Source: Streptomyces alfalfae
GTDB lineage: Bacteria; Actinomycetota; Actinomycetes; Streptomycetales; Streptomycetaceae
Reading direction: 5' to 3'
DNA length: 64,000 nucleotides
Assembly: GCF_004127445.1 (NCBI RefSeq)
Contig: NZ_QEXM01000033.1
Coordinates: 1-64,000, forward strand
A program made the translations under genes and the position numbers. Below are positions 52,388 to 61,719 of the stretch, piece after piece (the first letter of the stretch is position 1; the number at the start of each line of letters is the position of its first letter). The notes under the pieces were generated by a model that was given only the letters and a program-made list of their open reading frames with translations, was not told the DNA's origin and searched no databases.

Positions 52388-53064
52388 GCGCGCACCGCCC
52401 TCGTCCATGGCGTCAGGGCCCGCTGCACACCGAGCAGGAGCAGGTCGGCGGCGACGGCGATGACGACGCAGAGCGCCGAGGCGGTGAGCACCTGCGCCTT
52501 GAAGTAGGTGTTCATGCCGGAGTAGATGAGGTTGCCGAGGCCTCCGAAGCCGACGATGGCTCCGACGGTGACGAGGGAGACGGCGGAGACCATGGCGATG
52601 CGGACTCCGGCCATGGCGGCGGGCAGGGCCAGCGGCAGCTCGACGGTGAGCAGGAGCCGGATCGGGCCGTACCCCAGGCCGCGCGCGGCCTGCCGGGTCT
52701 CCTCGGGGACGGCGCGCAGCCCGGCGAGGATGTTCCGTACGAGCAGGGTGAGGGAGTAGAGGACGAGCCCGGCGACGACGAGCGGCGCGGAGAGCCCGTA
52801 CACCGGGAGCAGCAGCGAGAACATCGCGAGCGAGGGGATCGTGTAGAGCACCGTGGTGAGCGCGAGGACGGGGCCCGCGGCCCAGCCGAAGCGGCGGGCG
52901 AGGACGGCGAGGGGCAGGGCGACGGCGAGCGCGATCAGCACGGAGACGGACGTGAGCTGCAGATGCTGCACGACCGCGTCGACGAGGATCTGGCGGCGGG
53001 TGCTCAGATAGTCGCCGCAGATCCACTCGTTGCGCGCGAGGCAGTCGTCGGGTGGCCCGGTCAT
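52384..53064 (-). CDS. osmoprotectant ABC permease 1
   Basis: 226-residue permease paralogous to the next gene: AARGLGYGPIRLLLTVELPLALPAAMAG is its EAA loop (in two parts). The N-terminus DCLARNEWICGDYLSTRR is typical of the OpuCB-like subunit, which sets the ATG at 53064 although two more ATG codons lie up to 21 bases upstream. Forms a heterodimeric channel with permease 2. Confidence 0.87.
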   Translation of the reverse strand: MTGPPDDCLARNEWICGDYLSTRRQILVDAVVQHLQLTSVSVLIALAVALPLAVLARRFGWAAGPVLALTTVLYTIPSLAMFSLLLPVYGLSAPLVVAGLVLYSLTLLVRNILAGLRAVPEETRQAARGLGYGPIRLLLTVELPLALPAAMAGVRIAMVSAVSLVTVGAIVGFGGLGNLIYSGMNTYFKAQVLTASALCVVIAVAADLLLLGVQRALTPWTRAVRA

Positions 53065-53169
53065 CCGGCTCATCCGGCCATTCAAGGCCGGAGCGGCGGG
53101 TGGCGGCGCGCTGGAGTGACCCGTACGGGTTCACCTGTGGCCGCTCGCCCCGGCCGCGCCGGTGTGGCC

Positions 53170-53727
53170 TCAGCCCTGCGAGCGGAGCCCCATCACCAGG
53201 CTGCCGGGGGCCCGGACGTCGGCGTCCGCGTTCGTGTAGTAGTCCAGGACCGCCCGCTGCCACTCCTCCACCGTGATCCGGCCGTCCCCGTCGCGGTCCA
53301 GGGCTTCGAACGCCTCGCCGGCCATGGCCGTGGACATCCCGGACGCCACCTGGGCGCGGATGAAGTCGTCCAGGGCCACCGTGCCGGAGCCGTCGCTGTC
53401 GGCCAGCTGGACGTGCGCCTCCACGGACGGGGCGACGAGGCCGGCGATCGCGCCGATCTGCACCGCTTCCTCCAGCGTCTGGACGTAGACGTCCTCCGTC
53501 AGCTCGCCGTCGTCGTCGATCCCGGCGAGCTCGGCCAGCCGCTGCCAGTACGCCTCGGCTCCCGCCAGGACCGCGGCGGCCCGCGGGGAGCCGACCGGCT
53601 CGCCCATGCCGTCGATCAGCCGCTCGGCGCGCAGGAGGATGTCGGACCGGTCGACGACACCGTTCGCGTCGGCGTCCTCCACATGGAATCGGTGGATGTA
53701 CTTGGCCCGCAGCCCGGTGTCCCGCAT
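53170..53727 (-). CDS. EF-hand calcium-binding protein (calerythrin-like)
   Basis: 185-residue cytoplasmic protein with canonical EF-hand loops at about residues 18-29 (DADANGVVDRSD), 110-121 (DSDGSGTVALDD) and 144-155 (DRDGDGRITVEE); a fourth, near 71-80 (DDDGELTED), is degenerate. This is the sarcoplasmic-calcium-binding/calerythrin layout found in Streptomyces as a calcium buffer or sensor. No membrane segment. Confidence 0.92.
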   Translation of the reverse strand: MRDTGLRAKYIHRFHVEDADANGVVDRSDILLRAERLIDGMGEPVGSPRAAAVLAGAEAYWQRLAELAGIDDDGELTEDVYVQTLEEAVQIGAIAGLVAPSVEAHVQLADSDGSGTVALDDFIRAQVASGMSTAMAGEAFEALDRDGDGRITVEEWQRAVLDYYTNADADVRAPGSLVMGLRSQG

Positions 53728-54180
53728 CAGGCGTCAACTCCCCTTTTACGACGTCAAGTGGCGTTCACCGTAATGCGCCCGGCCCGCCGCGGGGCCGGGC
53801 GACGCGGGCTCCCCCGGGTGAACCGGCCCGCTCCGCCCTCCCCCACCCGAATGGGCGACACCTGGCCGGGGCCCGGCCGCCCGACCAGCCTGGCGTGCCG
53901 ACCCCGGACGAGGTCCGCGTTCTCGCCGACGGCGTCTACCGCATGACCGAACAACATGACCGCACAAGTCGAAGGCAAGACGCGAGAGCCGGTACCTCTC
54001 AAGCATCGGAAGCTCGGAGAGTTCCGCGAGGCCTCGATGCCATCGCCCGCCCGAGACGGGTCACGCCGACCCCGGACCGAGCGAGGACGGTCCGTCCAGA
54101 GTGGCCGGCGCCGGCCATCCGGTGTTCGGGCCTCCGGCTCGTGGGGAGCACCCGCCATCTCACGGAGGGGCATGTCACGC
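53728..54180. other. intergenic region without a supported gene
   Basis: About 450 bases between the EF-hand gene start and the next small gene. Third-position GC bias is lost in all frames. Frames starting at 53956 exist, but their N-terminal part looks non-coding. Slightly lower GC than the left flank. Nothing further recognised. Confidence 0.5.
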
Positions 54181-54420
54181 ATGGCGCCGCACGGGCGGCG
54201 CCCGCCGCACGAGTATCTGCGCGAGGTCTTCGCCCTGGCGCGACTCATGCACCTGTGGCGCGCCCTCGCCGACCAGACAGAGACCTGGGCGGAACAGCGT
54301 CTGCACGCTGACGGCAGGCGATTCGCCGCAGCGGCCGAGCCCCTCACCGAGTCCCCCGTCCTCACGGCGTCCGGGCAATCAGTTCTCGACTCGTGCGTAC
54401 GGTTGGCGGAGCGGGCCTGA
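54181..54420 (+). CDS. small hypothetical protein
   Basis: 79-residue protein starting MAPHGRRPPHEYLREVFALARLMHLWRALADQTE (given here as opening and middle only), helical, with good third-position bias. The ATG at 54181 lies nine bases after GGAGGGG; an in-frame ATG at 54172 is too close to that site. Not recognised. It lies at the left side of the accessory island, not in an operon. Confidence 0.5.
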   Translation: MAPHGRRPPHEYLREVFALARLMHLWRALADQTETWAEQRLHADGRRFAAAAEPLTESPVLTASGQSVLDSCVRLAERA

Positions 54421-54831
54421 TCGAAGTTCCTCGCACGTCAACGCGAGGTCGAGGACGGCGCAGCGATTACGCCCGAACGGTGGGTTTGCCGACAGGATCC
54501 CCGCGGCGGCAGGGCGGATTGCCTGCGGCACATGCAAGCCTCGTGCCGAGGTCGTTCCCGCAATACCGAACGAAACCACCGCAGTTGGCGGCGGGACCGC
54601 CGCGGATCACGGGAATTCCTCATCAATACGTCGGGGTGCGCCGCGAGCCTGCTTGCCTTGGTTCTCCAGCCTGAACTCGGTTCCTGAGCTGGTTCTCTTC
54701 TGCCGGTGGCCGTTGCGGGTCTTCGGCAGGCATGCGATCACCATCCGTTCCGACGGCTGGTGCGATCCGTCATCGGGCCGTTCCGCCCGTGACCGGGGTG
54801 AGGTCACCCCCAGAGGCGACAAGGGGAATCA
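54421..54831. other. leader region of the GMC oxidoreductase gene
   Basis: 410 bases of lower GC with no supported gene. Just before the GMC gene, GGGGTGA-GG-TCACCCC (54795-54810) is a 7-bp inverted repeat with a two-base centre, a candidate operator overlapping the start of the transcript leader. Confidence 0.45.
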
Positions 54832-56745
54832 ATGACGTCTTACGACGATGCAGACACGGTGATCTTCCCAGCCGGCGCCGCGACGCAGACCAGCGCCGCG
54901 GAGGCCGCGAGAGGCGAGTGGGACGCCGTTGTCGTCGGCGGCGGCATGGCGGGTTCCATCGTCGCCGACCAGCTGAGCCAGGCAGGCTACGAGGTGCTGA
55001 TCCTCGAAGCCGGCCCCGGCAAGGACCTGGACCTCGCCGAGTACGAGTCGTACCTTTCGCGCTTCTACGGCGCGGTCGTCAAGGACAACCAGTCACCGTA
55101 CCCGTTCAACCCCAATGCCCGGATGCCCAGGAGCACCGACACCATGCCGGTGCGTCCGGACACGCCCCGGGACGACTTCTACCTCGTGCAAGAGGACAAG
55201 TACTGCACGGACACCACCTTCACTCGGGTCCTCGGCGGCACTTCCATGCATTGGGAGGGGAAGGCGCTGCGCATGCTTCCCGAGGACTTCAACCTGAAGA
55301 CCAAGTACGGCCAGGGTCTGAACTGGCCGCTCAGCTATGACGACCTGGAACCCTACTACCGGCAGGCCGAGGCCGAACTGGGCGTAGCCGCCGAAGTCGA
55401 GGACCAGGCATATCTGGGGATGCATTTCCCGCAGGGGTACGTGTTCCCGATGCACCGCATGCCGCCGTCCTATCTCGACCAGACGGTCGCCCGGGGGGTG
55501 GACGGCATGCGGGTCAACCTGGCGGACGACGATTACACCCTCCAGGTGCGCAGCTTTCCGCAGGCCCGCAACGGCGTGCCGAACGCCGCGTACGACGGCG
55601 GCAAGGGCTTCGTCCCGGTCGGCGCGGTGAGCACGAGCCAGGTGGAAGAGGGCGAGCGCTGTCAGGGCAACACCAACTGCGTCCCGATCTGCCCCGTGCA
55701 GGCCAAGTACCACGCGGGAAAGACGCTGGCCAAGGCGCTCCGCAAGGGCAACGTCAAGATCGTGACGCAGGCCGTCGCGTCCAAGGTCGAGATCGACGAG
55801 CAGGACCGACGGGTGACCGGGATCACCGTCAAGAACTACCAGTCGCTCGCATCCGACAGTTACGAGACGTACACGGTGAAGGGGACCGTCTACATTCTCT
55901 GCGCGCACGCCATCGAGAACGCCCGGCTCATGCTGGCCTCCGACATGCAGCGCATGAGCCGCAGCAAGCTGATCGGCCGCAACCTGATGGACCATGCGTA
56001 CCTGCTGTCCTGGGGCCTGCTGCCCGAGCCGGCCGGCACGATGCGAGGCACGTCCTGCACGAGCGGGATCACCGACCTGCGCGGCGGGCGATTCCGCGGG
56101 ACCCAGGCCGGGTTCGGCGTGGACATCCACAACGACGGCTGGGGGTGGGCGACCGGCTCGCCCTACACGGACCTGGTCGAGCTCGTCGACGAACGGGGCC
56201 TGCGCGGAACGGAGTTGCGCAGGACGCTCGGGAACCAGATCTCCCGGCAGCTTCTGCTGGCCTTCATGATCGACCTGCTGCCCGACAGGAGCAACACGGT
56301 CACCGTGGACGACCGGTACAAGGATGCCATCGGCAACGTGAAGCCGGTCGTGTCGCTCAAGATCCCGCCCTACACCATGCGGGGCGCAGCGTTCGCCCGC
56401 AAGCTCGCGACCGACATCTTCGACAAGCTCGGCGCGGAGGATCGGACCACGTACGACAAGGACCGCTACAGCGCCGTCGAGCACGACGGCCAGTGGTACA
56501 ACATCGTGGGCGGCAACCACCTCGCGGGCACCCACATCATGGGTACCGACCCGGTGAACTCGGTGGTCGACCACACCCAGCAGTCGTGGGACCACGACAA
56601 CCTCTACCTCGTCGGACCCGGCAGCCTGCCTTCGATCGGGACGTCCAACATCAGCCTGACCATGGCGGCGCTCGCCTTCCGCAGTTCGACCCACATCGTC
56701 AGGCACCTGCGTGCCGCGAAGGCGCCGGCCACCATCCGCAGCTAG
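54832..56745 (+). CDS. GMC-family FAD oxidoreductase
   Basis: 637-residue glucose-methanol-choline oxidoreductase, in the gluconate/sorbitol dehydrogenase large-subunit style. FAD loop VVVGGGMAGSIVADQL (Gly36, Gly38, Gly41). GGTSMHWEGKALRM and RCQGNTNCVPICPVQAKY are marks of the membrane-bound sugar dehydrogenase type. The C-terminus has GGNHLAGTHIMGTDP and SLPSIGTSNISLTMAALAFR with catalytic His and Asn positions. The ATG follows GGGGAA. Followed by the ferritin-fold gene and a small-subunit-like gene; substrate unknown, possibly a polyol or amino sugar. Confidence 0.9.
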   Translation: MTSYDDADTVIFPAGAATQTSAAEAARGEWDAVVVGGGMAGSIVADQLSQAGYEVLILEAGPGKDLDLAEYESYLSRFYGAVVKDNQSPYPFNPNARMPRSTDTMPVRPDTPRDDFYLVQEDKYCTDTTFTRVLGGTSMHWEGKALRMLPEDFNLKTKYGQGLNWPLSYDDLEPYYRQAEAELGVAAEVEDQAYLGMHFPQGYVFPMHRMPPSYLDQTVARGVDGMRVNLADDDYTLQVRSFPQARNGVPNAAYDGGKGFVPVGAVSTSQVEEGERCQGNTNCVPICPVQAKYHAGKTLAKALRKGNVKIVTQAVASKVEIDEQDRRVTGITVKNYQSLASDSYETYTVKGTVYILCAHAIENARLMLASDMQRMSRSKLIGRNLMDHAYLLSWGLLPEPAGTMRGTSCTSGITDLRGGRFRGTQAGFGVDIHNDGWGWATGSPYTDLVELVDERGLRGTELRRTLGNQISRQLLLAFMIDLLPDRSNTVTVDDRYKDAIGNVKPVVSLKIPPYTMRGAAFARKLATDIFDKLGAEDRTTYDKDRYSAVEHDGQWYNIVGGNHLAGTHIMGTDPVNSVVDHTQQSWDHDNLYLVGPGSLPSIGTSNISLTMAALAFRSSTHIVRHLRAAKAPATIRS

Positions 56746-56816
56746 CCGGCCAACACATCGGCGGGGCGGACTCGACACCGGTCACCGCCACCGCCATCGT
56801 CCACGATTGGGGGAAC

Positions 56817-57959
56817 ATGTCCGTTCCAGCATCGGAGCCGTCCCAGGGCTCCAGGATTCAGACCATCGATGAGCTACACGAGTACCTCTACAAGGGACTC
56901 CAGCTGGAGCATGCGACGCTCCCGCCCTACCTGACCGCCCTCTACTCGCTGCAGCCGGGAAAGAACGCGGATGCCTGGCACGTCATCAGGGTCGTGGCCG
57001 TCGAGGAGATGCTGCACCTCACCCTGGTCGCGAACGTCATGAACGCCGTGGGCGGGACACCGGACCTGACCAAGCCCGACTTCGTGCCGAACTATCCGAC
57101 GCACCTGCCGTGTGGCCCCGATTACTTCAAGGTGCATCTCCGGCCCTTCTCGCGCGAGGCTCTCGACACGTTCCTGAAGATCGAGAAGCCCGCACAGGCG
57201 GCCGGCGAGGAAGACAGGTTCGTACCGATGGACTGGGCGGCCGTGGGACTGACGGCCGACGGCGCGGCGCCGACCCAGGAGAAGCTGGCGGAACTCACGG
57301 AGTCGGCAAGCGTCCTCGGCCTCGTTCCAGGAGAGCCCACCCAGCGTTTCCTGAGCATCGGTGAGTTCTACGAGGAGATCATCCGCGGCGTCAACCACTT
57401 GGAGGACCAGGCCCGTAGGGCAGGGACGACCATCTTCACCGGCGATCCCGCTCGCCAGGTGACCCCGGAGTACTTCTACTCCGGTGGCGGCGACGTGATC
57501 AAGGTGACCGGACGCGACACCGCAGTCGCGGCGCTCACCCTCGTCGCGGAACAGGGCGAAGGACTGTACGGCGGCATCTTCGACAGCCAGGATGAGATCG
57601 CCCACTACTACAGGTTCCAGCAACTGGAGAAGGGGCGGTACTACCAGAAGGGCGATGATCCGGGCGAGCCTTCCGGCCCGGATCTGCACGTCGACTGGGG
57701 TGCCGTCTATCCGGTGAAGCCGGACATCAAGCTGGCGGACCTCGCGGGAGACCCGCACATCCTGGCGGCGGCCAAAGAATTCAACCGGTCCTACGCCACC
57801 TTCCTGACCAGTCTCAATCTGGCCTACAACGGTCAGCCCGCCCTGCTGCTCAAGGCGGTCTGGGAGATGTTCCGCATCCGCGACAGCATGAACCGGCTCA
57901 TCCGCAACCCGCTCACAGGGCATCCGGGGGCGAACGCCGGCCCGACATTCGAGCTCTAG
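56817..57959 (+). CDS. VioB-like ferritin-fold protein
   Basis: 380-residue protein of the iminophenyl-pyruvate dimer synthase (VioB/RebD ferritin-like domain) family. QTIDELHEYLYKGLQLEHAT and VVAVEEMLHLTLVANVMNAVGG form the metal-binding helices (Glu, Glu-x-x-His type) of a ferritin fold. It lacks the rest of a VioB/RebD protein (those are about 1000 residues), so it is a stand-alone domain. The ATG follows GGGGGAAC, 72 bases after the GMC gene. Could act with the GMC enzyme in oxidation; unproven. Confidence 0.8.
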   Translation: MSVPASEPSQGSRIQTIDELHEYLYKGLQLEHATLPPYLTALYSLQPGKNADAWHVIRVVAVEEMLHLTLVANVMNAVGGTPDLTKPDFVPNYPTHLPCGPDYFKVHLRPFSREALDTFLKIEKPAQAAGEEDRFVPMDWAAVGLTADGAAPTQEKLAELTESASVLGLVPGEPTQRFLSIGEFYEEIIRGVNHLEDQARRAGTTIFTGDPARQVTPEYFYSGGGDVIKVTGRDTAVAALTLVAEQGEGLYGGIFDSQDEIAHYYRFQQLEKGRYYQKGDDPGEPSGPDLHVDWGAVYPVKPDIKLADLAGDPHILAAAKEFNRSYATFLTSLNLAYNGQPALLLKAVWEMFRIRDSMNRLIRNPLTGHPGANAGPTFEL

Positions 57960-57980
57960 ACCGTCGAAGGAGGCGGCATC

Positions 57981-58529
57981 GTGACGCAAGGAACGACCAC
58001 AGAAGAGAAGCTACGCGAATTCGTGACGTTCTCTGCCACCGTGACCGGGTTCAGCGAGTTCGACCTATGGGGAACCGGTCAGGCGGAGGCGTACTACGAA
58101 ACGGTCGTACACCAAGAAGGGCCGGACGCGATTCAGCGAGTGATCTCTTCCGATCCCGCTGTAACCCCCGCCGATCCCGTCGTCAAAAGCATCATCAAGC
58201 TCTGGTACGTCGGTGTCTGGTACGGCCCGGAACTGGCGGGACGCGTGGATGTGGCGGCCTGGACTGCACCCGGACGGAGCGGAGCGAAGCCCGCTGTCCC
58301 GGATGACAGCCAGCCCGGGCCGAGCCTGGCCAGGCGGGCCGTGTCCGGGTCGCACCAGGCTGGAGCAGGCGGCGCGCACGGCGGAGGCGGACGCACACCC
58401 CCGTTCGTCGTCTCCCCCGAGGCCTACACCGAGGGACTGCTGTGGCGGGCGATCGGCGCCCACCCGGCCGGCTCGAAGGCGCCGGGCTACGGATCGTGGG
58501 CCAATCCGCCCGCGTCCGAGGACTGCTGA
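57981..58529 (+). CDS. FAD-SLDH-type small subunit with internal Gly-rich insertion
   Basis: 182-residue protein resembling the small subunit of membrane-bound FAD sorbitol dehydrogenase: LREFVTFSATVTGFSEFDLWGTGQAE, IIKLWYVGVWYGP and, at the C-terminus, VVSPEAYTEGLLWRAIGAHP then KAPGYGSWANPP. Between the last two (about residues 97-142) lies a Gly/Ala/Ser/Pro-rich insert with no family counterpart. The GTG follows AAGGAGG, 21 bases after the ferritin-fold gene. It probably pairs with the GMC protein, although the insert may impair it. Confidence 0.75.
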   Translation: MTQGTTTEEKLREFVTFSATVTGFSEFDLWGTGQAEAYYETVVHQEGPDAIQRVISSDPAVTPADPVVKSIIKLWYVGVWYGPELAGRVDVAAWTAPGRSGAKPAVPDDSQPGPSLARRAVSGSHQAGAGGAHGGGGRTPPFVVSPEAYTEGLLWRAIGAHPAGSKAPGYGSWANPPASEDC

Positions 58530-58585
58530 CCGTTTCTGACACAACTGCTGATCACGACGCCGTCGGCCTCCCTGCTCGTAGGTCC

Positions 58586-58621
58586 GGGTACTCGTATGCC
58601 TCGGAGGCCTGGGTACTCGTA
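58586..58621. repeat. direct repeat GGGTACTCGTA
   Basis: Two exact 11-base copies at 58586-58596 and 58611-58621, 25 bases apart, with a partial third (GGGTA) at about 58627. They lie just left of the transposase remnant and may belong to an insertion-sequence end or operator. Confidence 0.7.
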
Positions 58622-58649
58622 CGTCTGGGTAGGGGAGACCGTCGGCCGC

Positions 58650-58879
58650 GGCCGTGGATCGCGCCGGGTGAACTGTGTCCGGCTTCGGTCCGGGCATGCC
58701 CTGACGGCGACGCCCTGGCAGCCTGGAACGAAGTCGGCGTCCGGGGCCGGCTCCACCTGCCGCTGCCGGACGAGCCGCGGTCGGAGAACCGGCTGGACCG
58801 GACCCGGGCGGTGGTCGACTCCTCGCACGTGCGGGCCGCCCGACGGGACAAGCGTTCCTCGGCCTCGCCGGCCCTTTGA
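58650..58879 (+). pseudogene. IS5-type transposase remnant
   Basis: One plus-strand frame reads DALAAWNEVGVRGRLHLPLPDE and then NRLDRTRAVVDSSHVRAARRDK before a stop at 58879. This fits the segment of IS5-family transposases that precedes the first catalytic Asp (W-x-x-A-G-V-W-x-R-L-H, S-R-A-V-V-D-S-S-H-V-R-A). The N-terminal part is missing or shortened and the rest of the DDE domain is absent, so the gene is dead. Inverted ends were not found. Confidence 0.7.
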
Positions 58880-59362
58880 TCACCCACCGCCCCGTCCAAC
58901 ACCGCTGCCGGGGGCCGCTGCGCCGCCGATGCCCGCCGTCATGAGCGGCAAGGCCCGGGCCGGCCACCAGCGCACGGCCCCGTCCCCGCCGACTCGCGTA
59001 TCACGCCTGATCCGAGTGTCTCCTCACAGCGCCTCGCGCCGACGCGCGACGCTCCACGGCACCGGTGCGCGATCACCACCGCACGCTTCCCGGCGGACCG
59101 GGGCGCACCCATGCCGTTCTCGCGCGTGACCTTCGCTGCCGCAAGGCCGATACTGCCGACAGCAGGGGTCCCGGCCCAGCCGCATCCCACCGCCCGAACG
59201 CCCTGACGAGGCGACACCGAAGTCAGCATTGAGTCAGCATCAGTACCGCCGGGACCCGCTCCAAGCCGTCACGGTCCGTCGAGACCGGAAACGGCATCCA
59301 CCCCTCTGTCCAGCAAAAGCGCAGGTCAGTGACTGGCCTGCCAGGGTTCCCGGGAGGTACCC
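58880..59362. other. intergenic region between transposase remnant and dhaK
   Basis: About 480 bases. GTCAGCAT occurs twice 11 bases apart (59222-59229, 59233-59240). A leader with GGGAGG precedes dhaK. No gene is supported; frames here lack coding bias. Confidence 0.5.
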
Positions 59363-60355
59363 GTGAAGATGCTGATCAACGTCGCCGAGACCGTGGTCGC
59401 CGATGCCCTGCGCGGTATGGCCGCCGCGCATCCGGAGCTGACGGTGGACGTCGAGAACCGTGTGATCGTACGGGCCGACGCCCCCGTGGCGGGGAAGGTC
59501 GCCCTCGTCTCGGGAGGCGGCTCGGGGCACGAGCCGCTGCACGGCGGCTTCGTGGGGCCCGGAATGCTCTCCGCCGCCTGTCCGGGCGAGGTCTTCACCT
59601 CTCCGGTGCCGGACCAGATGGTGCGGGCCGCCGCCGCCGTGGACAGCGGCGCGGGAGTGCTGTTCATCGTGAAGAACTACACCGGGGACGTGCTCAACTT
59701 CGACATGGCCGCGGAGCTCGCCGAGGACGAGGGCGTCCAGGTGGCCAAGGTCCTCGTCGACGACGACGTGGCGGTCACCGACAGCCTCTACACCGCGGGA
59801 CGGCGCGGCACCGGCGCCACCCTCTTCGTGGAGAAGCTGGCCGGGGCCGCCGCCGACGCGGGGATGCCGTTGGAGCGGGTCGAGGCCGTCGCCCGGCGGG
59901 TCAACGCCGGGGCCCGCAGCTTCGGCGTCGCGCTCACCGCCTGCACCACTCCCGCGAAGGGCAGCCCCACCTTCGACCTGCCCGCCGGTGAGCTGGAGCT
60001 CGGCGTCGGCATCCACGGCGAGCCGGGGCGCGAGCGGCGTCCGATGATGACCTCGCGCGAGATCGCCGACTTCGCCGTGAACGCCGTGCTGGAGGACCTG
60101 AATCCGCGCGACCCCGTGCTCCTGCTCGTCAACGGCATGGGCGGCACCCCGCTCCTGGAGCTCTACGGCTTCAACGCCGAGGTGCAGCGCCTGCTCGTGG
60201 AGCGCGGCGTGCCCGTGGCCCGCACCCTCGTCGGCAACTATGTGACCTCCCTCGACATGGCGGGCGCCTCGGTGACGCTCTGCCAGGTCGACGAGGAACT
60301 GCTGCGCCTGTGGGACGCTCCGGTGCGGACGCCCGCCCTGCGCTGGGGCGTCTGA
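59363..60355 (+). CDS. dhaK: dihydroxyacetone kinase subunit DhaK
   Basis: 330-residue substrate-binding subunit. GGGSGHEPLHGGF (near residue 51) and GVGIHGEPG place the His that binds dihydroxyacetone covalently at residue 218. The GTG follows GGGAGG and starts VKMLINVAETVVADAL. Phosphoryl transfer comes from DhaL-ADP, recharged by DhaM. First of three clustered dha genes. Confidence 0.95.
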   Translation: MKMLINVAETVVADALRGMAAAHPELTVDVENRVIVRADAPVAGKVALVSGGGSGHEPLHGGFVGPGMLSAACPGEVFTSPVPDQMVRAAAAVDSGAGVLFIVKNYTGDVLNFDMAAELAEDEGVQVAKVLVDDDVAVTDSLYTAGRRGTGATLFVEKLAGAAADAGMPLERVEAVARRVNAGARSFGVALTACTTPAKGSPTFDLPAGELELGVGIHGEPGRERRPMMTSREIADFAVNAVLEDLNPRDPVLLLVNGMGGTPLLELYGFNAEVQRLLVERGVPVARTLVGNYVTSLDMAGASVTLCQVDEELLRLWDAPVRTPALRWGV

Positions 60356-60463
60356 ACCCCGCACCCGGCTCCGGCCCGCGCACCCTCGCCCGTCCGCAGC
60401 CGCCCTCCCGGCGGCTCCCGACCGATCCCGCCCCCTCCCACCACCGACCACGCAAGGAGACCC

Positions 60464-61082
<619 letters not shown>

Positions 61083-61090
<8 letters not shown>

Positions 61091-61493
61091 CGAGAAGCTG
61101 GTCGGCGTCGTGCTCGTGTCGCACAGCGCCGCCGTCGCGGAGGCGGTCGCCGCCCTCGCCACGGGGCTCACCGGGAGCGGCGCCACCGCGCCCGTGGCCC
61201 CGGCGGGCGGCACCGGGGACGGCGGGCTCGGCACGAGCGCCGAACTGATCGCGGCGGCGGCCGCGCGGGTCGACCGGGGCGCGGGCGTCGCCGTCCTGAC
61301 CGACCTGGGCAGCGCCGTCCTCACCGTGAAGACGCTGCTCGCGGAGGGCGACGAACTCCCGCCGGACACCGCGCTGGTGGACGCCCCCTTCGTGGAGGGC
61401 GCGGTGGCGGCCGTGGTCGCCGCGTCGGCGGGCGCCGCCCTCGCCGAGGTCCGGGCGGCGGCCACGGAGGCGTACGACTACCGCAAGGTCTGA
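61083..61493 (+). CDS. dhaM: PTS-dependent dihydroxyacetone kinase phosphotransferase DhaM
   Basis: 136-residue EIIA-man-like protein. GVVLVSHSAAVAEAV puts the phosphorylated His at residue 14, and GVAVLTDLGSAVLTVKTLL is conserved after it. It has only the EIIA domain, as in other actinobacteria, and takes phosphate from the general PTS (HPr). It makes the kinase PEP-dependent. Confidence 0.93.
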
Positions 61494-61719
61494 CCTCACA
61501 CCGCCAACCGCACACCACCCACCGCCCACCACACACCAGCAACCGCAGGACCCGGCCCCGGCGCCCGGTCCTTGGACCGCCCGGTCCTCCCGGTCTGTCC
61601 GCAGTCGTCCCCCCGTCCGCCCACCCGGCCGCGCACGGCGCATGCCCCGCCTCTTGATGTGCCCCCGTCACCTGTGTCAAATAGGTCCGGACCAATGCCG
61701 TCGAGTGGAAGGCCGCACC

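Noticed and set aside
53754..54365. Minus-strand gene of about 200 codons in the gap before the island
   Set aside because: No coding bias, no recognisable domain, Arg/Ser-rich shadow composition.
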